Positions 16,917 to 27,095 of a stretch of DNA of 64,000 bases are shown one piece after another (the first letter of the stretch is position 1; each line of letters begins with the position of its first letter). A program made the position numbers and the translations under genes. The stretch is from positions 744,001 through 808,000 of the forward strand of contig NZ_SPNJ01000002.1 in assembly GCF_004563925.1 (NCBI RefSeq). The letters run 5' to 3'. Origin of the DNA: Herbaspirillum sp. 3R11. Its GTDB lineage: Bacteria > Pseudomonadota > Gammaproteobacteria > Burkholderiales > Burkholderiaceae_D. Under the pieces are notes generated by a model. It did not search any database and was not told the DNA's origin. It worked only from the letters and a program-made list of their open reading frames with translations.

Positions 16917-17837
16917 TTAAACCAGTGTCAGCCAATGCTGATATTGGGGCGCCTTGCCCGACACGACGTCGAAGAACAAGGTTTGCAGTTTTTCCGTGAT
17001 CGGACCGCGGCCACCGTTGCCGATGGTGCGGTTGTCGAGTTCGCGGATGGGGGTGATTTCTGCGGCGGTGCCGGTGAAGAAGGCTTCGTCGCAGCAATAC
17101 ATTTCGTCGCGCGTGATGCGCTTTTCAATGACCTCGATGCCGAGGTCGCGCGCCATCGTCAGCACCGCATCGCGCGTGATGCCGTCGAGGCAGGAGGCGA
17201 GATCGGGCGTATAAAGTTTGCCGTTCTTGACGATGAAGACGTTTTCGCCGGAGCCTTCCGAGACGTAACCGTCGGTGTCCAGCAGCAGCGCTTCGTCGTA
17301 ACCGTCGGTCAGCGCTTCCTGATTGGCGAGGATCGAGTTGATGTAGTACCCGGATGCCTTGGCGCGCACCAGCGAGACGTTGACGTGGTGGCGGCTGAAG
17401 GACGAGGTCTTGACGCGGATGCCCTTGTTGATGCCGTCTTCGCCGAGATAGGCGCCCCAGGTCCAGGCGGCGATGGCGACGTGGATCTTGTTGCCCTTGG
17501 CGGAGACGCCGAGCTTCTCCGAGCCGATCCAGATCAGCGGGCGGATGTAGCCGGACTCGAGTTTGTTTTCGCGCACCACCTGGCGTTGCGCTTCGAGGAT
17601 GGTGGCTTGGTCGAACGGCACTTCCATCTGGAAAATCTTGGCCGAATTGAACAGGCGCTGGGTGTGCTCCTTCAGCCGGAAGATCGCCGTACCCTGCGGC
17701 GTCTTGTACGCGCGTACGCCCTCGAACACGCCCATGCCGTAGTGCAGCGTATGGGTCAGCACGTGGATGGTCGCATCGCGCCAGTCGATCAATGCGCCGT
17801 CTTTCCAGATTTTTCCGTCGCGGTCGTCCATGGACAT
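16917..17837 (-). CDS. ilvE: branched-chain amino acid aminotransferase
   Basis: IlvE is the PLP enzyme that interconverts leucine, isoleucine and valine with their keto acids. It is a class IV aminotransferase of 306 residues. The PLP lysine is K160 in VRAKASGYYINS, and the phosphate-binding and substrate segments LHYGMGVFEGVRAY and FFTGTAAEITPI are present. Start 17837 is chosen because GGAGA lies 9 bases before it. The frame is open 13 codons further upstream but lacks a ribosome-binding site. It is divergent from azlCD, which exports branched-chain amino acids, across 148 bases. Confidence 0.95.
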   Translation of the reverse strand: MSMDDRDGKIWKDGALIDWRDATIHVLTHTLHYGMGVFEGVRAYKTPQGTAIFRLKEHTQRLFNSAKIFQMEVPFDQATILEAQRQVVRENKLESGYIRPLIWIGSEKLGVSAKGNKIHVAIAAWTWGAYLGEDGINKGIRVKTSSFSRHHVNVSLVRAKASGYYINSILANQEALTDGYDEALLLDTDGYVSEGSGENVFIVKNGKLYTPDLASCLDGITRDAVLTMARDLGIEVIEKRITRDEMYCCDEAFFTGTAAEITPIRELDNRTIGNGGRGPITEKLQTLFFDVVSGKAPQYQHWLTLV

Positions 17838-17985
17838 GGTGAAGTCTCCGAGGTGGTTCAAAGAGGCAAAGACCACATTTTAACGGAACAAGCGCGTAAA
17901 AAGTTTCATCTGTAAAATGTCCGGACTGCGTAAAAATGCCGTATTGCAAGTTCATCGCATTCAATAAAAGCGGACCAGGGCAAGA

Positions 17986-18786
17986 ATGAATAAGGAGACA
18001 GACGCCGGGGACAGTCGACCTGACCCGGTAGTCAATGTGGCAAATGCGGGAGCACCTGCTGCCGCTGCTGTGCTTTCGGCGCGGCGCATCGAAAAGGAAG
18101 CGTTTCAGGAGGGCTGGCGCGCGAGCGCCTCGACCATTCCGGCCGTGGCCGCCTGGGGCGTGGTCTCGGGCATGGCCATGGTCAAGTCCGGCATGACCCT
18201 CTGGCAATCGCTGGCGATGACGCTGACGGTCTACGCCGGTTCCGCCCAGTTTGCCGTGTTGCCCTTGCTGGCGGCGCATACGCCGCTGATCGTGATCTTC
18301 CTGACGGCCATGATCGTCAATCTCCGTTTCGTCATCTTCTCCGCCGCCGTGGCGCCGCATTTCGCCCATCTGCCGTGGTATCGGCGGGTCTGGTACGGTT
18401 ATTTCAACGGCGACATTTCGATGGGATTCTTCCCGCGCCGCTTTCCCGCCCACACGGTGCATCAGCCGGCCGGCAAGATCGGCTTTTTCGAGGCGATCTG
18501 CTATCCGGGCTGGTTTGCCTGGCAGATCGGCGCGATCGTCGGCATCCTGCTGGCCAGCCAGATCCCAGAAAGCTGGAACATCGGCTTCGCCGGCACGCTG
18601 GCGCTGATCGCCATCACGATTCCGATGATCATCAACCGCGCGGCGCTGGCGGGTGTGGTGGTCTCCGGTGCCGTCGCGGTGGCGGCAATAAGTCTGCCTT
18701 ACCGGCTGGGCCTGTTGCTGGCGGTGGTGATCGGCATGGCCGCGGCAATGGTGGCCGACAAATTCATCGACAAGGAAAAAGAATGA
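17986..18786 (+). CDS. azlC: AzlC family branched-chain amino acid exporter, large subunit
   Basis: This is the large subunit of an AzlCD/YgaZH-type two-component amino acid exporter. It has 266 residues and, after a hydrophilic N-terminus of about 40, a series of about seven membrane helices. The family segment VVSGMAMVKSGMT and the proline-containing FFPRRFPAH are visible. It overlaps azlD by 4 bases (ATGA), a sign of translational coupling and a complex. Its divergence from ilvE supports branched-chain amino acids as cargo. Confidence 0.9.
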   Translation: MNKETDAGDSRPDPVVNVANAGAPAAAAVLSARRIEKEAFQEGWRASASTIPAVAAWGVVSGMAMVKSGMTLWQSLAMTLTVYAGSAQFAVLPLLAAHTPLIVIFLTAMIVNLRFVIFSAAVAPHFAHLPWYRRVWYGYFNGDISMGFFPRRFPAHTVHQPAGKIGFFEAICYPGWFAWQIGAIVGILLASQIPESWNIGFAGTLALIAITIPMIINRAALAGVVVSGAVAVAAISLPYRLGLLLAVVIGMAAAMVADKFIDKEKE

Positions 18787-19106
18787 ACGCCTTCGACGTT
18801 TGGGTTTCTATAGTCTTGTTGGTTGTGTCGACGTTGATCACACGCAGCGGTTTTTTCCTGTTCGGTCATGCGGTCAAGTTGCCGCCCAAGCTGCAGCACG
18901 CGCTCGGTTACGCGCCGGCGGCGGCGATGGCGGCGATCATCTTGCCGGACCTGGTGACGACGAATGGCGCGATTGACATCAACTGGGCCAATCCCAAATT
19001 GCTGGCCGGCATCGGCGGCGGCGTGTTTTTCTTGGTAACGCGACATCTTTTGGGGACGATTGTTGCCGGAATGGCACTATTCACCGTGCTGCGCCTGGCG
19101 CTGTAA
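18783..19106 (+). CDS. azlD: AzlD family branched-chain amino acid exporter, small subunit
   Basis: This is a 107-residue protein with four membrane helices, the small partner of AzlC (YgaH-like). The family features TLITRSGFFLFG and YAPAAAMAAIILPDL are present. Its ATG overlaps the azlC stop. The unit ends before a 158-base gap leading to pgk. Confidence 0.9.
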   Translation: MNAFDVWVSIVLLVVSTLITRSGFFLFGHAVKLPPKLQHALGYAPAAAMAAIILPDLVTTNGAIDINWANPKLLAGIGGGVFFLVTRHLLGTIVAGMALFTVLRLAL

Positions 19107-19264
19107 GCTCTTCCCGGAAGGCCTTGCCCGCTCGCCGGGCCGATTACTGCGGGAACACGGCGTCTATATTGCCGAATGCTGCATTCCTGTCTGAAAACCA
19201 TGCTGGGAGCAGGGCTGGTAGAGTAAAATAACGCCTTTTTGCCCCACCTTAGATTCCGCGAAAA

Positions 19265-20455
19265 ATGAAATTCAACCGACTCAGCGACCTCATCTCCGCC
19301 AACCAACTGCAAGGCAAGCGCGTTTTCATTCGCGCCGATCTGAACGTGCCGCAGGATGATGCCGGCAATATCACCGAAGATACGCGTATCCGCGCTTCGG
19401 TGCCGGCGATCCGCCAGGCGCGCGACGTCGGCGCGGCAGTGATGGTGACTTCGCACCTTGGCCGTCCGGTCGAGGGCGAATTCAAGCCGGAAGATTCGCT
19501 GGCGCCGGTCGCCAAACGCCTGTCGGAATTGCTGGGCGCAGAGGTCAAACTGGTCTCGAACTGGACCGAAGGCGTCGATGTCGCGCCCGGCCAGGTTGTC
19601 CTGCTGGAAAACTGCCGCCTCAACAAGGGCGAAAAGAAGAACAGCGACGAGCTGGCGCAAAAGATCGCCAAGCTGTGCGACGTTTACGTCAACGATGCTT
19701 TCGGTACTGCCCACCGCGCTGAAGCCACCACCTACGGTATCGCCAAATTTGCCCCGGTCGCTTGCGCCGGTCCGCTGCTGGCAGCTGAACTGGATGCGCT
19801 GGGCAAGGCCCTGAACCAGCCAGCGCGTCCGCTGGTGGCGATCGTCGCCGGCTCGAAAGTCTCCAGCAAATTGACTATCCTGAAAGCACTGGCCGACAAG
19901 GTCGACAACCTGATCGTCGGCGGCGGCATCGCCAACACTTTCATGCTGGCGTCCGGCCTGAAGATCGGCAAGTCGCTGGCCGAAGCCGATCTGGTCGACG
20001 AAGCCAAGGCCATCATCGACATGATGGCCAAGCGTGGCGCATCGGTGCCGATCCCGGTCGACGTGGTGTGCGGCAAGGAGTTTTCGCCCACTGCAGTGGC
20101 CACCGTCAAGGACGCCAAGGACGTGGCCGACGACGACATGATCTTCGACATTGGCCCGAAGACCGCAGCAACGCTGGCGGCGCAGCTGGCTAAGGCCGGC
20201 ACCATCGTCTGGAATGGCCCGGTCGGCGTGTTCGAGTTTGACCAGTTCGGCGGCGGCACCAAGGTGCTGGCACAGGCGATTGCAGACTCAGACGGCTTCT
20301 CGATTGCGGGCGGCGGAGACACGCTGGCGGCAATCGCCAAATACGGCATTACCGACAAGGTCGGCTATATTTCGACCGGCGGCGGCGCTTTCCTGGAATT
20401 CCTCGAAGGCAAGACCTTGCCGGCCGTGGAAATCCTGATGCAGCGCGCCCAATAA
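19265..20455 (+). CDS. pgk: phosphoglycerate kinase
   Basis: Phosphoglycerate kinase makes ATP from 1,3-bisphosphoglycerate in glycolysis. It has 396 residues, the standard bacterial length. The N-terminal RADLNVP segment and SHLGRP (substrate-binding basic patch) and the C-terminal GGGDTLAAI (nucleotide loop, about residue 345) are intact. A possible -10 (TAAAAT at 19224-19229) sits 36 bases upstream. It is followed by pyk and fba on the same strand, a lower-glycolysis cluster typical of this bacterial group. Confidence 0.97.
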   Translation: MKFNRLSDLISANQLQGKRVFIRADLNVPQDDAGNITEDTRIRASVPAIRQARDVGAAVMVTSHLGRPVEGEFKPEDSLAPVAKRLSELLGAEVKLVSNWTEGVDVAPGQVVLLENCRLNKGEKKNSDELAQKIAKLCDVYVNDAFGTAHRAEATTYGIAKFAPVACAGPLLAAELDALGKALNQPARPLVAIVAGSKVSSKLTILKALADKVDNLIVGGGIANTFMLASGLKIGKSLAEADLVDEAKAIIDMMAKRGASVPIPVDVVCGKEFSPTAVATVKDAKDVADDDMIFDIGPKTAATLAAQLAKAGTIVWNGPVGVFEFDQFGGGTKVLAQAIADSDGFSIAGGGDTLAAIAKYGITDKVGYISTGGGAFLEFLEGKTLPAVEILMQRAQ

Positions 20456-20503
20456 AAGAACAACAGCTAAGGTTTACGCTTAACTCACCAGAGAAAGATT
20501 TTC

Positions 20504-21937
20504 ATGCAAAGAGCCACCAAGATTGTTGCCACCATCGGCCCCGCTTCCAGCGACCGAGACACGTTGACGCGCATGATCAAGGCGGGTGTCAACGTGGTGC
20601 GCCTGAACTTCTCTCACGGCAAGGCGCAGGACCATATCGACCGCGCCGTGCTGGTGCGCGAAGTGGCCGACGCCTGTGGCGTCAAGGTCGCCATCATGGC
20701 CGACCTGCAAGGTCCGAAGATCCGCGTCGGCAAGTTTGAAAACGGCAAGATCAATCTCGAAAACGGCGACAAGTTCATCCTCGACGCCGACTGCACCATG
20801 GGCAACCAGGAACGCGTCGGCCTCGACTACAAGGCATTGCCGCGCGACCTCAGGGGCGACGACGTGCTGTTGCTCAACGACGGCCTGATCGTACTGGTGG
20901 TCGAGCGCGTTTTCGGTAATGAGATCCACACCGTCGTCAAGATCGGCGGCGAGCTGTCCAACAACAAGGGCATCAACCGCCAGGGCGGCGGTTTATCGGC
21001 ACCGGCGCTGACCGCCAAGGATATGGACGACATCAAGACGGCAATGAGCTTCCAGGCCGATTACGTCGCCGTGTCGTTCCCCAAGAACGCCACCGACATG
21101 GAAATGGCACGCCAGCTCGGCAATGTCGCCGGCGAGCCGTTCGGCCACAAGCCACTGATGATCGCCAAGATCGAACGCGCTGAAGCGATCCCGCTGCTGC
21201 AGGAAATCCTCGACGCCTCCGACGGCATCATGGTGGCGCGCGGCGACCTCGCCGTGGAAGTCGGCAACGCCGCCGTGCCGGGCCTGCAAAAGCGCATGAT
21301 CAAGATGGCGCGCGCCTCCAACAAGCTGACCATCACGGCCACCCAGATGATGGAGTCGATGATCGTCAACGCCGTGCCGACGCGCGCGGAAGTGTCCGAC
21401 GTTGCCAACGCCGTGCTGGACGGCACCGATGCCGTGATGACCTCGGCTGAAACCGCTTCCGGCAAGTATCCGGTGGAAACCGTCGAAGCCATGTCGGCGA
21501 TCTGCCTGGCCGCGGAAAAATCCGAAGACTGCAAGCTCGACGCCGACTTCCTGAATCTGCAATTCACCCGCGTCGACCAGTCGATCGCGTACGGCGCGCT
21601 GTTCACCGCGCATCACCTGCGTGTGAAGGCGATTGCCGCGCTGACCGAATCCGGCTCCACCGCCTTGTGGATGAGCCGGCACAACATTGACGTCCCTATT
21701 TTTGCCATCACCCCCAACGTTGCGACGCGCCAGAAGGCCGCGCTGTTCCGCAATGTGCGTACGTTTGAACTGGCGCAGTCCACCGACACCGAAGTGGTGT
21801 TGAAGGCGGTGCAGGACTTGCTGCTGGAGCAAGGCGTCGTGCAAAAGGGTGATTTGATCGTCGTGACCTGGGGTGAGCCGATTGGACAAGTCGGCGGCAC
21901 CAATGCCCTGAAGATTCTCAGGGTCGGCGAGTACTGA
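20504..21937 (+). CDS. pyk: pyruvate kinase
   Basis: Pyruvate kinase converts phosphoenolpyruvate and ADP to pyruvate and ATP. It has 477 residues with the standard A/B/C domain order: an opening RATKIVATIGPAS, the active-site lysine segment MIAKIERAEA near 225, MVARGDLAVEVG, and the TATQMMESM loop. The C-terminal domain is present, so allosteric control is possible. It lies 48 bases after pgk and 24 bases before fba. Confidence 0.97.
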   Translation: MQRATKIVATIGPASSDRDTLTRMIKAGVNVVRLNFSHGKAQDHIDRAVLVREVADACGVKVAIMADLQGPKIRVGKFENGKINLENGDKFILDADCTMGNQERVGLDYKALPRDLRGDDVLLLNDGLIVLVVERVFGNEIHTVVKIGGELSNNKGINRQGGGLSAPALTAKDMDDIKTAMSFQADYVAVSFPKNATDMEMARQLGNVAGEPFGHKPLMIAKIERAEAIPLLQEILDASDGIMVARGDLAVEVGNAAVPGLQKRMIKMARASNKLTITATQMMESMIVNAVPTRAEVSDVANAVLDGTDAVMTSAETASGKYPVETVEAMSAICLAAEKSEDCKLDADFLNLQFTRVDQSIAYGALFTAHHLRVKAIAALTESGSTALWMSRHNIDVPIFAITPNVATRQKAALFRNVRTFELAQSTDTEVVLKAVQDLLLEQGVVQKGDLIVVTWGEPIGQVGGTNALKILRVGEY

Positions 21938-21961
21938 TTTTTATCGTTCTGGAGTTCTATC

Positions 21962-23026
21962 ATGCCTCTCGTATCCATGCGTCAATTGCTGGACCACGCC
22001 GCCGAAAACGGCTACGGTCTGCCAGCCTTCAACGTCAACAATCTGGAGCAAGTCACTGCGATCATGCAGGCTGCCGACGAAGTTGGCGCGCCAGTCATCA
22101 TGCAAGCCTCCGCCGGAGCACGTAAATATGCCGGTGAAGCGTTCCTGCGCCACCTGATCGAAGCCGCGGTCGAAGCCTATCCGCACATCCCGGTCGTCAT
22201 GCACCAGGACCACGGCCAGTCGCCGGCAGTCTGCATGGCAGCGATCAAGTCCGGCTTCACTTCGGTGATGATGGACGGCTCGCTGATGGAAGACGGCAAG
22301 TCCGTCGCCAGCTACGAGTACAACGTCGAAGTCTCGCGCAAGGTGGTCGAGTTCTCGCACGCCATCGGCGTCACGGTGGAAGCCGAACTGGGCGTGCTCG
22401 GTTCGCTGGAAACCATGATGGGCGACAAGGAAGACGGCCACGGCGCCGACGGCAAGATGACGCGCGAACAGTTGCTGACCGACGTCGCGCAAGCCGCCGA
22501 CTTCGTCAAGCAGACCCAATGCGACGCGCTGGCCATCGCCATCGGTACCTCGCACGGCGCCTACAAGTTTTCGCGCAAGCCGACCGGCGACATCCTCGCC
22601 ATCGATCGCATCAAGGAAATCCACGCACGCATTCCGAACACCCATCTGGTGATGCACGGTTCGTCCTCGGTTCCTCAGGAACTGCTGGCTGAAATCCGCG
22701 AGTTTGGCGGCGACATGAAGGAAACCTACGGCGTGCCGGTGGAAGAGATCCAGGAAGGCATCAAGCACGGCGTGCGCAAGATCAACATCGACACCGACAT
22801 CCGATTGGCGATGACCGGCGCGATCCGTCGCTACCTGATGGAAAATCCAGGCAAGTTCGATCCGCGCGATTACCTCAAGCCTGCCCGTGAAGCAGCGAAG
22901 CTGGTGTGCAAGGCGCGCTACCTGTCGTTCGGCTGCGAAGGCCAGGCCGGCAAGATCAAGGCGATCCCGCTGGAAAAGATTGCAGAGAAATACAAGAAGG
23001 GCGAGCTCTCCCAGATCGTGCAATAA
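21962..23026 (+). CDS. fba: class II fructose-bisphosphate aldolase
   Basis: This zinc-dependent aldolase of glycolysis, gluconeogenesis and the Calvin cycle has 354 residues. Metal and catalytic residues are visible in HQDHGQSP (H81, D83, H84), in the second metal-site segment AELGVLGS, and in [10 protein letters not shown]. The length and sequence place it in the class II type that is common in betaproteobacteria and shared with autotrophs. It ends the pgk-pyk-fba group before a strong terminator. Confidence 0.96.
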   Translation: MPLVSMRQLLDHAAENGYGLPAFNVNNLEQVTAIMQAADEVGAPVIMQASAGARKYAGEAFLRHLIEAAVEAYPHIPVVMHQDHGQSPAVCMAAIKSGFTSVMMDGSLMEDGKSVASYEYNVEVSRKVVEFSHAIGVTVEAELGVLGSLETMMGDKEDGHGADGKMTREQLLTDVAQAADFVKQTQCDALAIAIGTSHGAYKFSRKPTGDILAIDRIKEIHARIPNTHLVMHGSSSVPQELLAEIREFGGDMKETYGVPVEEIQEGIKHGVRKINIDTDIRLAMTGAIRRYLMENPGKFDPRDYLKPAREAAKLVCKARYLSFGCEGQAGKIKAIPLEKIAEKYKKGELSQIVQ

Positions 23027-23050
23027 GACGACTGGCGAGCGGACCAAGCG

Positions 23051-23082
23051 ACCGGGACTGGCAACAGCAGTCCCGGTTTTTT
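23051..23082 (+). terminator. terminator after fba
   Basis: ACCGGGACTG and CAGTCCCGGT form a perfect 10-bp stem with a 7-base loop, followed by a T-run at 23077-23082. It ends the glycolytic group. Confidence 0.92.
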
Positions 23083-23174
23083 GACTTTAAAGGTGGGCAG
23101 AAAAACGGCGCTTTCGCCGTTCCAGGGTAACCCCGAATCCCTGACCTTCAACCCACGGAATGACCGGAATCAAC

Positions 23175-24071
23175 ATGACCAGCCTCTACAAAACTTCCAT
23201 CACTTCACTTCCCCTGCTGGGCAACGGCAAGGTACGCGACAACTACGCCGTCGGCGACGACAAGCTGCTGATCGTGACGACCGACCGCCTGTCTGCGTTC
23301 GACGTCATCATGAACGAGCCGATTCCGGGCAAGGGCAAAGTGTTGAACCAGATGTCGGATTTCTGGTTCGAGAAGCTGGGCGACATCGTGCCGAATCATT
23401 TGACCGGCATCGCTCCGGAAACCGTGGTTGCCGCCAATGAAGTCGAACAGGTACGCGGCCGCGCCGTCGTCGCCAAGCGCCTCAAGCCGATCCTGGTGGA
23501 AGCGGTGGTGCGCGGCTACATCATCGGCTCCGGCTGGAAGGACTATCAGGACACCGGTTCGATCTGCGGCATCAAATTGCCCGAAGGCTTGCAGCAAGCG
23601 GCCAAGCTGGCCGAGCCGATCTTCACGCCGGCGGCCAAAGCCGACCTCGGCGAGCACGACGAAAACATCAGCTTCGCCGACATGGAACAACGCATCGGTA
23701 GCGAACTGGCCAACAAGATGCGCGACATCAGCATCAAGCTGTACAAGACTGCCGCCGACTACGCAGCGACGCGCGGCATCATCATTGCCGACACCAAGTT
23801 CGAATTCGGCCTCGACGACAACGGCGTGCTGCACCTGATGGACGAAGTGCTGACGGCCGATTCGTCGCGCTTCTGGCCTGCCGACAGCTACAAGGTCGGC
23901 ATCTCGCCGCCGTCGTTCGACAAGCAGTTCGTGCGCGACTATCTGGAAACCGTCGACGGCTGGAAGAAGACGCCGCCTGCGCCTGCACTGCCTGCCGAAG
24001 TGATCGAAAAGACCGGCGCCAAGTACCGTGAAGCGCTGGAGCGTCTGACCGGCAATTCGCTGAAGGACTGA
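23175..24071 (+). CDS. purC: phosphoribosylaminoimidazole-succinocarboxamide synthase
   Basis: PurC joins aspartate to CAIR in purine synthesis. The 298-residue length places it with the longer yeast-like SAICAR synthetases rather than the 237-residue E. coli form. Signature segments are [12 protein letters not shown] at the N-terminus and [13 protein letters not shown] in the active site. Start 23175 is preferred because GGAA lies 8 bases before it; an in-frame ATG at 23160 is possible. purE follows after a single base, so purC-purE-purK is one operon. Confidence 0.95.
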   Translation: MTSLYKTSITSLPLLGNGKVRDNYAVGDDKLLIVTTDRLSAFDVIMNEPIPGKGKVLNQMSDFWFEKLGDIVPNHLTGIAPETVVAANEVEQVRGRAVVAKRLKPILVEAVVRGYIIGSGWKDYQDTGSICGIKLPEGLQQAAKLAEPIFTPAAKADLGEHDENISFADMEQRIGSELANKMRDISIKLYKTAADYAATRGIIIADTKFEFGLDDNGVLHLMDEVLTADSSRFWPADSYKVGISPPSFDKQFVRDYLETVDGWKKTPPAPALPAEVIEKTGAKYREALERLTGNSLKD

Positions 24072-24072
24072 C

Positions 24073-24576
24073 ATGAGCGAGCACAACGCACAAGCGCCGG
24101 TCGTCGGCGTGGTCATGGGATCCTCGTCCGACTGGGACGTGATGCAGCACGCTGTGGCGATCCTGAAGGAATTCGGCATCCCGCACGAGGCACAGGTCGT
24201 CTCCGCGCATCGCATGCCGGACCAGATGTTCGATTACGCCGAGAAAGCGCGTGGACGCGGTCTGCGCGCCATCATCGCAGGCGCCGGCGGCGCAGCGCAT
24301 CTGCCGGGCATGATCGCAGCCAAGACCATCGTGCCGGTGCTGGGTGTGCCGGTGCCGTCGAAGTATCTGCGCGGCGAAGATTCGCTGCTGTCCATCGTGC
24401 AAATGCCCAAGGGCATTCCGGTCGCAACGTATGCAATCGGCGAAGCCGGCGCGGCCAATGCGGCCTTGTCGGCCATCGCCATGCTGGCGACCACCGACGA
24501 TGCCCTGGCTGCGAAGCTGGAAGCCTTCCGCGTCAAGCAAACGCAAGTTGCCCTGGATATGAAGTTGCCGTTATGA
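24073..24576 (+). CDS. purE: N5-carboxyaminoimidazole ribonucleotide mutase
   Basis: PurE is the class I mutase that moves the carboxyl group of N5-CAIR to form CAIR. It has 167 residues. The substrate loop [11 protein letters not shown] (about residues 15-25) and the catalytic His in SAHRMPDQM are present. It begins 1 base after purC and overlaps purK by 4 bases. Confidence 0.97.
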   Translation: MSEHNAQAPVVGVVMGSSSDWDVMQHAVAILKEFGIPHEAQVVSAHRMPDQMFDYAEKARGRGLRAIIAGAGGAAHLPGMIAAKTIVPVLGVPVPSKYLRGEDSLLSIVQMPKGIPVATYAIGEAGAANAALSAIAMLATTDDALAAKLEAFRVKQTQVALDMKLPL

Positions 24577-25790
24577 GTCAGAAGCAGTCCCCGTTGAATA
24601 CCGTTTCGATCCCCACCACGACGCCGGCCACCTGGCTGGGCGTGATGGGCGGCGGCCAACTCGGCCGCATGTTTGCTCACGCCGCGCAGGCGATGGGTTT
24701 CAAGGTCGCCGTGCTGGAGCAGGAAGAAGATTGCCCGGCCGGACAAGTCGCCGATCGCCTGATCCGGACGTCTTATACCGATGCCAAGGGTCTGGAAGAA
24801 TTGGCTTCATTGTGCGGTGCGGTCACGACCGAATTTGAAAACGTCTCCGCCGACAGCCTTGCCGTTCTGGCCGCAAAAACCTATGTCGCGCCGTCGGCTG
24901 CCGGCGTCTCGATTGCGCAGGACCGTATCGCCGAAAAGCGTTTCTTCGTTGATTGCAGCGCTGCCTCCGGCGTACAGCCGGCTCCGCACAAGATCATTGC
25001 CGCCGAAGCGGATATCGATGCGATTCCGGCAGACTTGTTGCCCGGGATTCTGAAGACCGTGCGCATGGGCTACGACGGCAAAGGCCAGGTGCGCGTGCGC
25101 AGCATCGCCGACGTCAAGGCAGCGTTTGCCGAGATGAAGGGCGTGACCTGCCTGCTGGAAAAAATGCTGCCGCTCGCCTATGAGGTGTCGGTGCTGGTCG
25201 CGCGTGGCGCCGATGGCGCCGCTGTGGTGTATCCGATTGCCGAGAACGTTCATCGCGACGGCATTTTGTTTACCACCACTGTGCCATCGGATCATGTCTC
25301 TGATGCTGTTGCAAAGAAGGCGCAAGACGCCGCACTGGCGATCATTGCCAAGCTCGATTATGTCGGCGTGCTGTGTATAGAATTCTTCGTGTTGACGGAC
25401 GGTTCGCTGGTCGTCAACGAAATGGCGCCGCGTCCGCACAACAGCGGTCACTACACCATCGACGCCTGCATCACCAGCCAGTTCGAACAACAGGCGCGCG
25501 CCATGGCGCGATTGCCGCTGGGCGACGTGCGCCAGCATTCGCCGGCGGTGATGTTGAACATCCTCGGCGACGTCTGGTATGAAGGTGACAGCGGCGGTGA
25601 CAACGACAGCATGCGTGAGCCGGCCTGGGACAAGATTTTGGCGCTGCCGGGTGCACATCTGCATCTGTACGGCAAAGCGCAGGCGCGCCGCGCACGCAAG
25701 ATGGGACACGTCACCTTCGTCGCACCGACCATGGCGCAGGCGCAGGCGCAACTGGCTGCCGCATGCGCCATTCTCGGCATCGCGCTGTAA
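24573..25790 (+). CDS. purK: N5-carboxyaminoimidazole ribonucleotide synthase
   Basis: PurK is the ATP-grasp enzyme that carboxylates AIR with bicarbonate and feeds N5-CAIR to PurE. It has 405 residues, a little longer than E. coli (355), with about 25 extra residues before the [12 protein letters not shown] nucleotide fold. ATP-grasp elements [15 protein letters not shown] and [15 protein letters not shown] are clear. It overlaps purE by ATGA. Confidence 0.96.
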   Translation: MSQKQSPLNTVSIPTTTPATWLGVMGGGQLGRMFAHAAQAMGFKVAVLEQEEDCPAGQVADRLIRTSYTDAKGLEELASLCGAVTTEFENVSADSLAVLAAKTYVAPSAAGVSIAQDRIAEKRFFVDCSAASGVQPAPHKIIAAEADIDAIPADLLPGILKTVRMGYDGKGQVRVRSIADVKAAFAEMKGVTCLLEKMLPLAYEVSVLVARGADGAAVVYPIAENVHRDGILFTTTVPSDHVSDAVAKKAQDAALAIIAKLDYVGVLCIEFFVLTDGSLVVNEMAPRPHNSGHYTIDACITSQFEQQARAMARLPLGDVRQHSPAVMLNILGDVWYEGDSGGDNDSMREPAWDKILALPGAHLHLYGKAQARRARKMGHVTFVAPTMAQAQAQLAAACAILGIAL

Positions 25791-25800
25791 GGATTTTTCA

Positions 25801-26817
25801 ATGATGACGATCGACATGGATGCGGTGCGGCTCGCCGCACGCAAGCTGGAGGCCGGCAAGCTGGTGGCGTTCCCTACCGAGACGGTATACGGTCTCGGCG
25901 GCGATGCAGAGAACGCTGCAGCGATCGCCGACATCTATGCCGCCAAAGGTCGCCCCGCCAATCATCCCGTCATTGTTCACGTCGCTCCTGAAGCAGATAT
26001 TTCCTATTGGGCCGCCGAGGTGCCGGCGCAGGCGCATGCATTGATTGCAGCATTCTGGCCCGGTCCGCTGACGCTGATTCTCAAGCGCGCCGCGCATGTT
26101 CCGGCGGCCGCTTCCGGCGGTCAGGATTCGATCGGCGTGCGTTGTCCATCGCATCCGGTTGCGCAGGCTCTGCTGCGTGAATTCAAGGGTGGCAAGGGCG
26201 GCGTCGCCGGACCCTCCGCCAACAAGTTCGGTCACGTGAGTCCGACCACGGCGCAACACGTGCGCGAAGAATTCAGCGAAGCCGACAGCCTGCTTGATTA
26301 CGTCCTGGATGGCGGGCAAAGCGAAGTCGGCATCGAATCAACCATCGTCGATCTGTCGCGCGTGGAAACCCATGGCGCCGTCTTGCTGCGCCCCGGCCAG
26401 ATCAGCGTGGATCAGATTGCTGCAGTGCTGGGTGCCGCGCCGCGCGCGCCCGATGCGGCCGCGCCGCGCGCCTCAGGTACGCTCGATGCGCACTATGCGC
26501 CGCATACGCCGGTGGCCCAGGTGGCGCCGGAACAACTCGCCGGCGTGCTGCAACAGCTCGCTGCCGGCAGTTACAAAACAGCGTTGATTTATCGCACCGC
26601 GGCAATGCCGGCGCATGCTTCGGTGGCCATGCCGGCGGATGCTGATCGCTATGCTCATGATCTGTATGCTGCGTTGCGGGATATGGATCATGAAGCGGCT
26701 GACGTCATCGTGGTGGAGTCATTGCCGCAGACTGCGGAATGGCAAGGCATCAATGATCGGCTGCGTCGGGCAGCCTTCGATTCGACCGGAATTCTGTCGC
26801 GTTTATTGGCGACCTGA
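25801..26817 (+). CDS. L-threonylcarbamoyladenylate synthase, Sua5 type
   Basis: This enzyme forms threonylcarbamoyl-AMP from threonine, bicarbonate and ATP, the first step of the tRNA t6A modification. It has 338 residues in two parts: a TsaC/YrdC domain (about 1-205) with FPTETVYGLGGDA and GPSANKFGHVSPT, and a C-terminal Sua5 domain (about 230-335), so it is the long Sua5 form, not the short TsaC. ATG 25801 follows purK by 10 bases with AAGGA before it. It may be cotranscribed with the pur genes. Confidence 0.93.
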   Translation: MMTIDMDAVRLAARKLEAGKLVAFPTETVYGLGGDAENAAAIADIYAAKGRPANHPVIVHVAPEADISYWAAEVPAQAHALIAAFWPGPLTLILKRAAHVPAAASGGQDSIGVRCPSHPVAQALLREFKGGKGGVAGPSANKFGHVSPTTAQHVREEFSEADSLLDYVLDGGQSEVGIESTIVDLSRVETHGAVLLRPGQISVDQIAAVLGAAPRAPDAAAPRASGTLDAHYAPHTPVAQVAPEQLAGVLQQLAAGSYKTALIYRTAAMPAHASVAMPADADRYAHDLYAALRDMDHEAADVIVVESLPQTAEWQGINDRLRRAAFDSTGILSRLLAT

Positions 26818-27031
26818 CGTTCTTTTTTTCTCTTCTTCCGCACTGTTTTTGGCCTGGAAATTATTTCCAGTTGCCAAAAAAATACACGTCTATACAAAGC
26901 GAATTAAAGCTGGCATAGTATCGCAAAAGAATAGCACGCGCGTTCTTTTTGTCAGATGAATGTAAGACGGGAGGGCAACCGTTCCCAATGTGCATTCAAC
27001 AAGAACAGGCGACGAACAACGTTGCCGACAC

Positions 27032-27061
27032 TTCCGAACCATAGTCGGAATAATTTATAAA
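27032..27061 (+). promoter_or_regulatory. possible ompW promoter with inverted repeat
   Basis: TTCCGA-N7-TCGGAA (27032-27050) is a perfect inverted repeat lying just before a -10-like TATAAA at 27056-27061. TTCCGA itself could act as a weak -35 (18-base spacer), so a bound regulator would compete with polymerase. The rest of the tsaC-ompW gap (26818-27095) is AT-rich and shows no gene. Confidence 0.35.
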
Positions 27062-27095
27062 ACAGGGCGCAGCCCTTCACATTTGGAGACGACAC

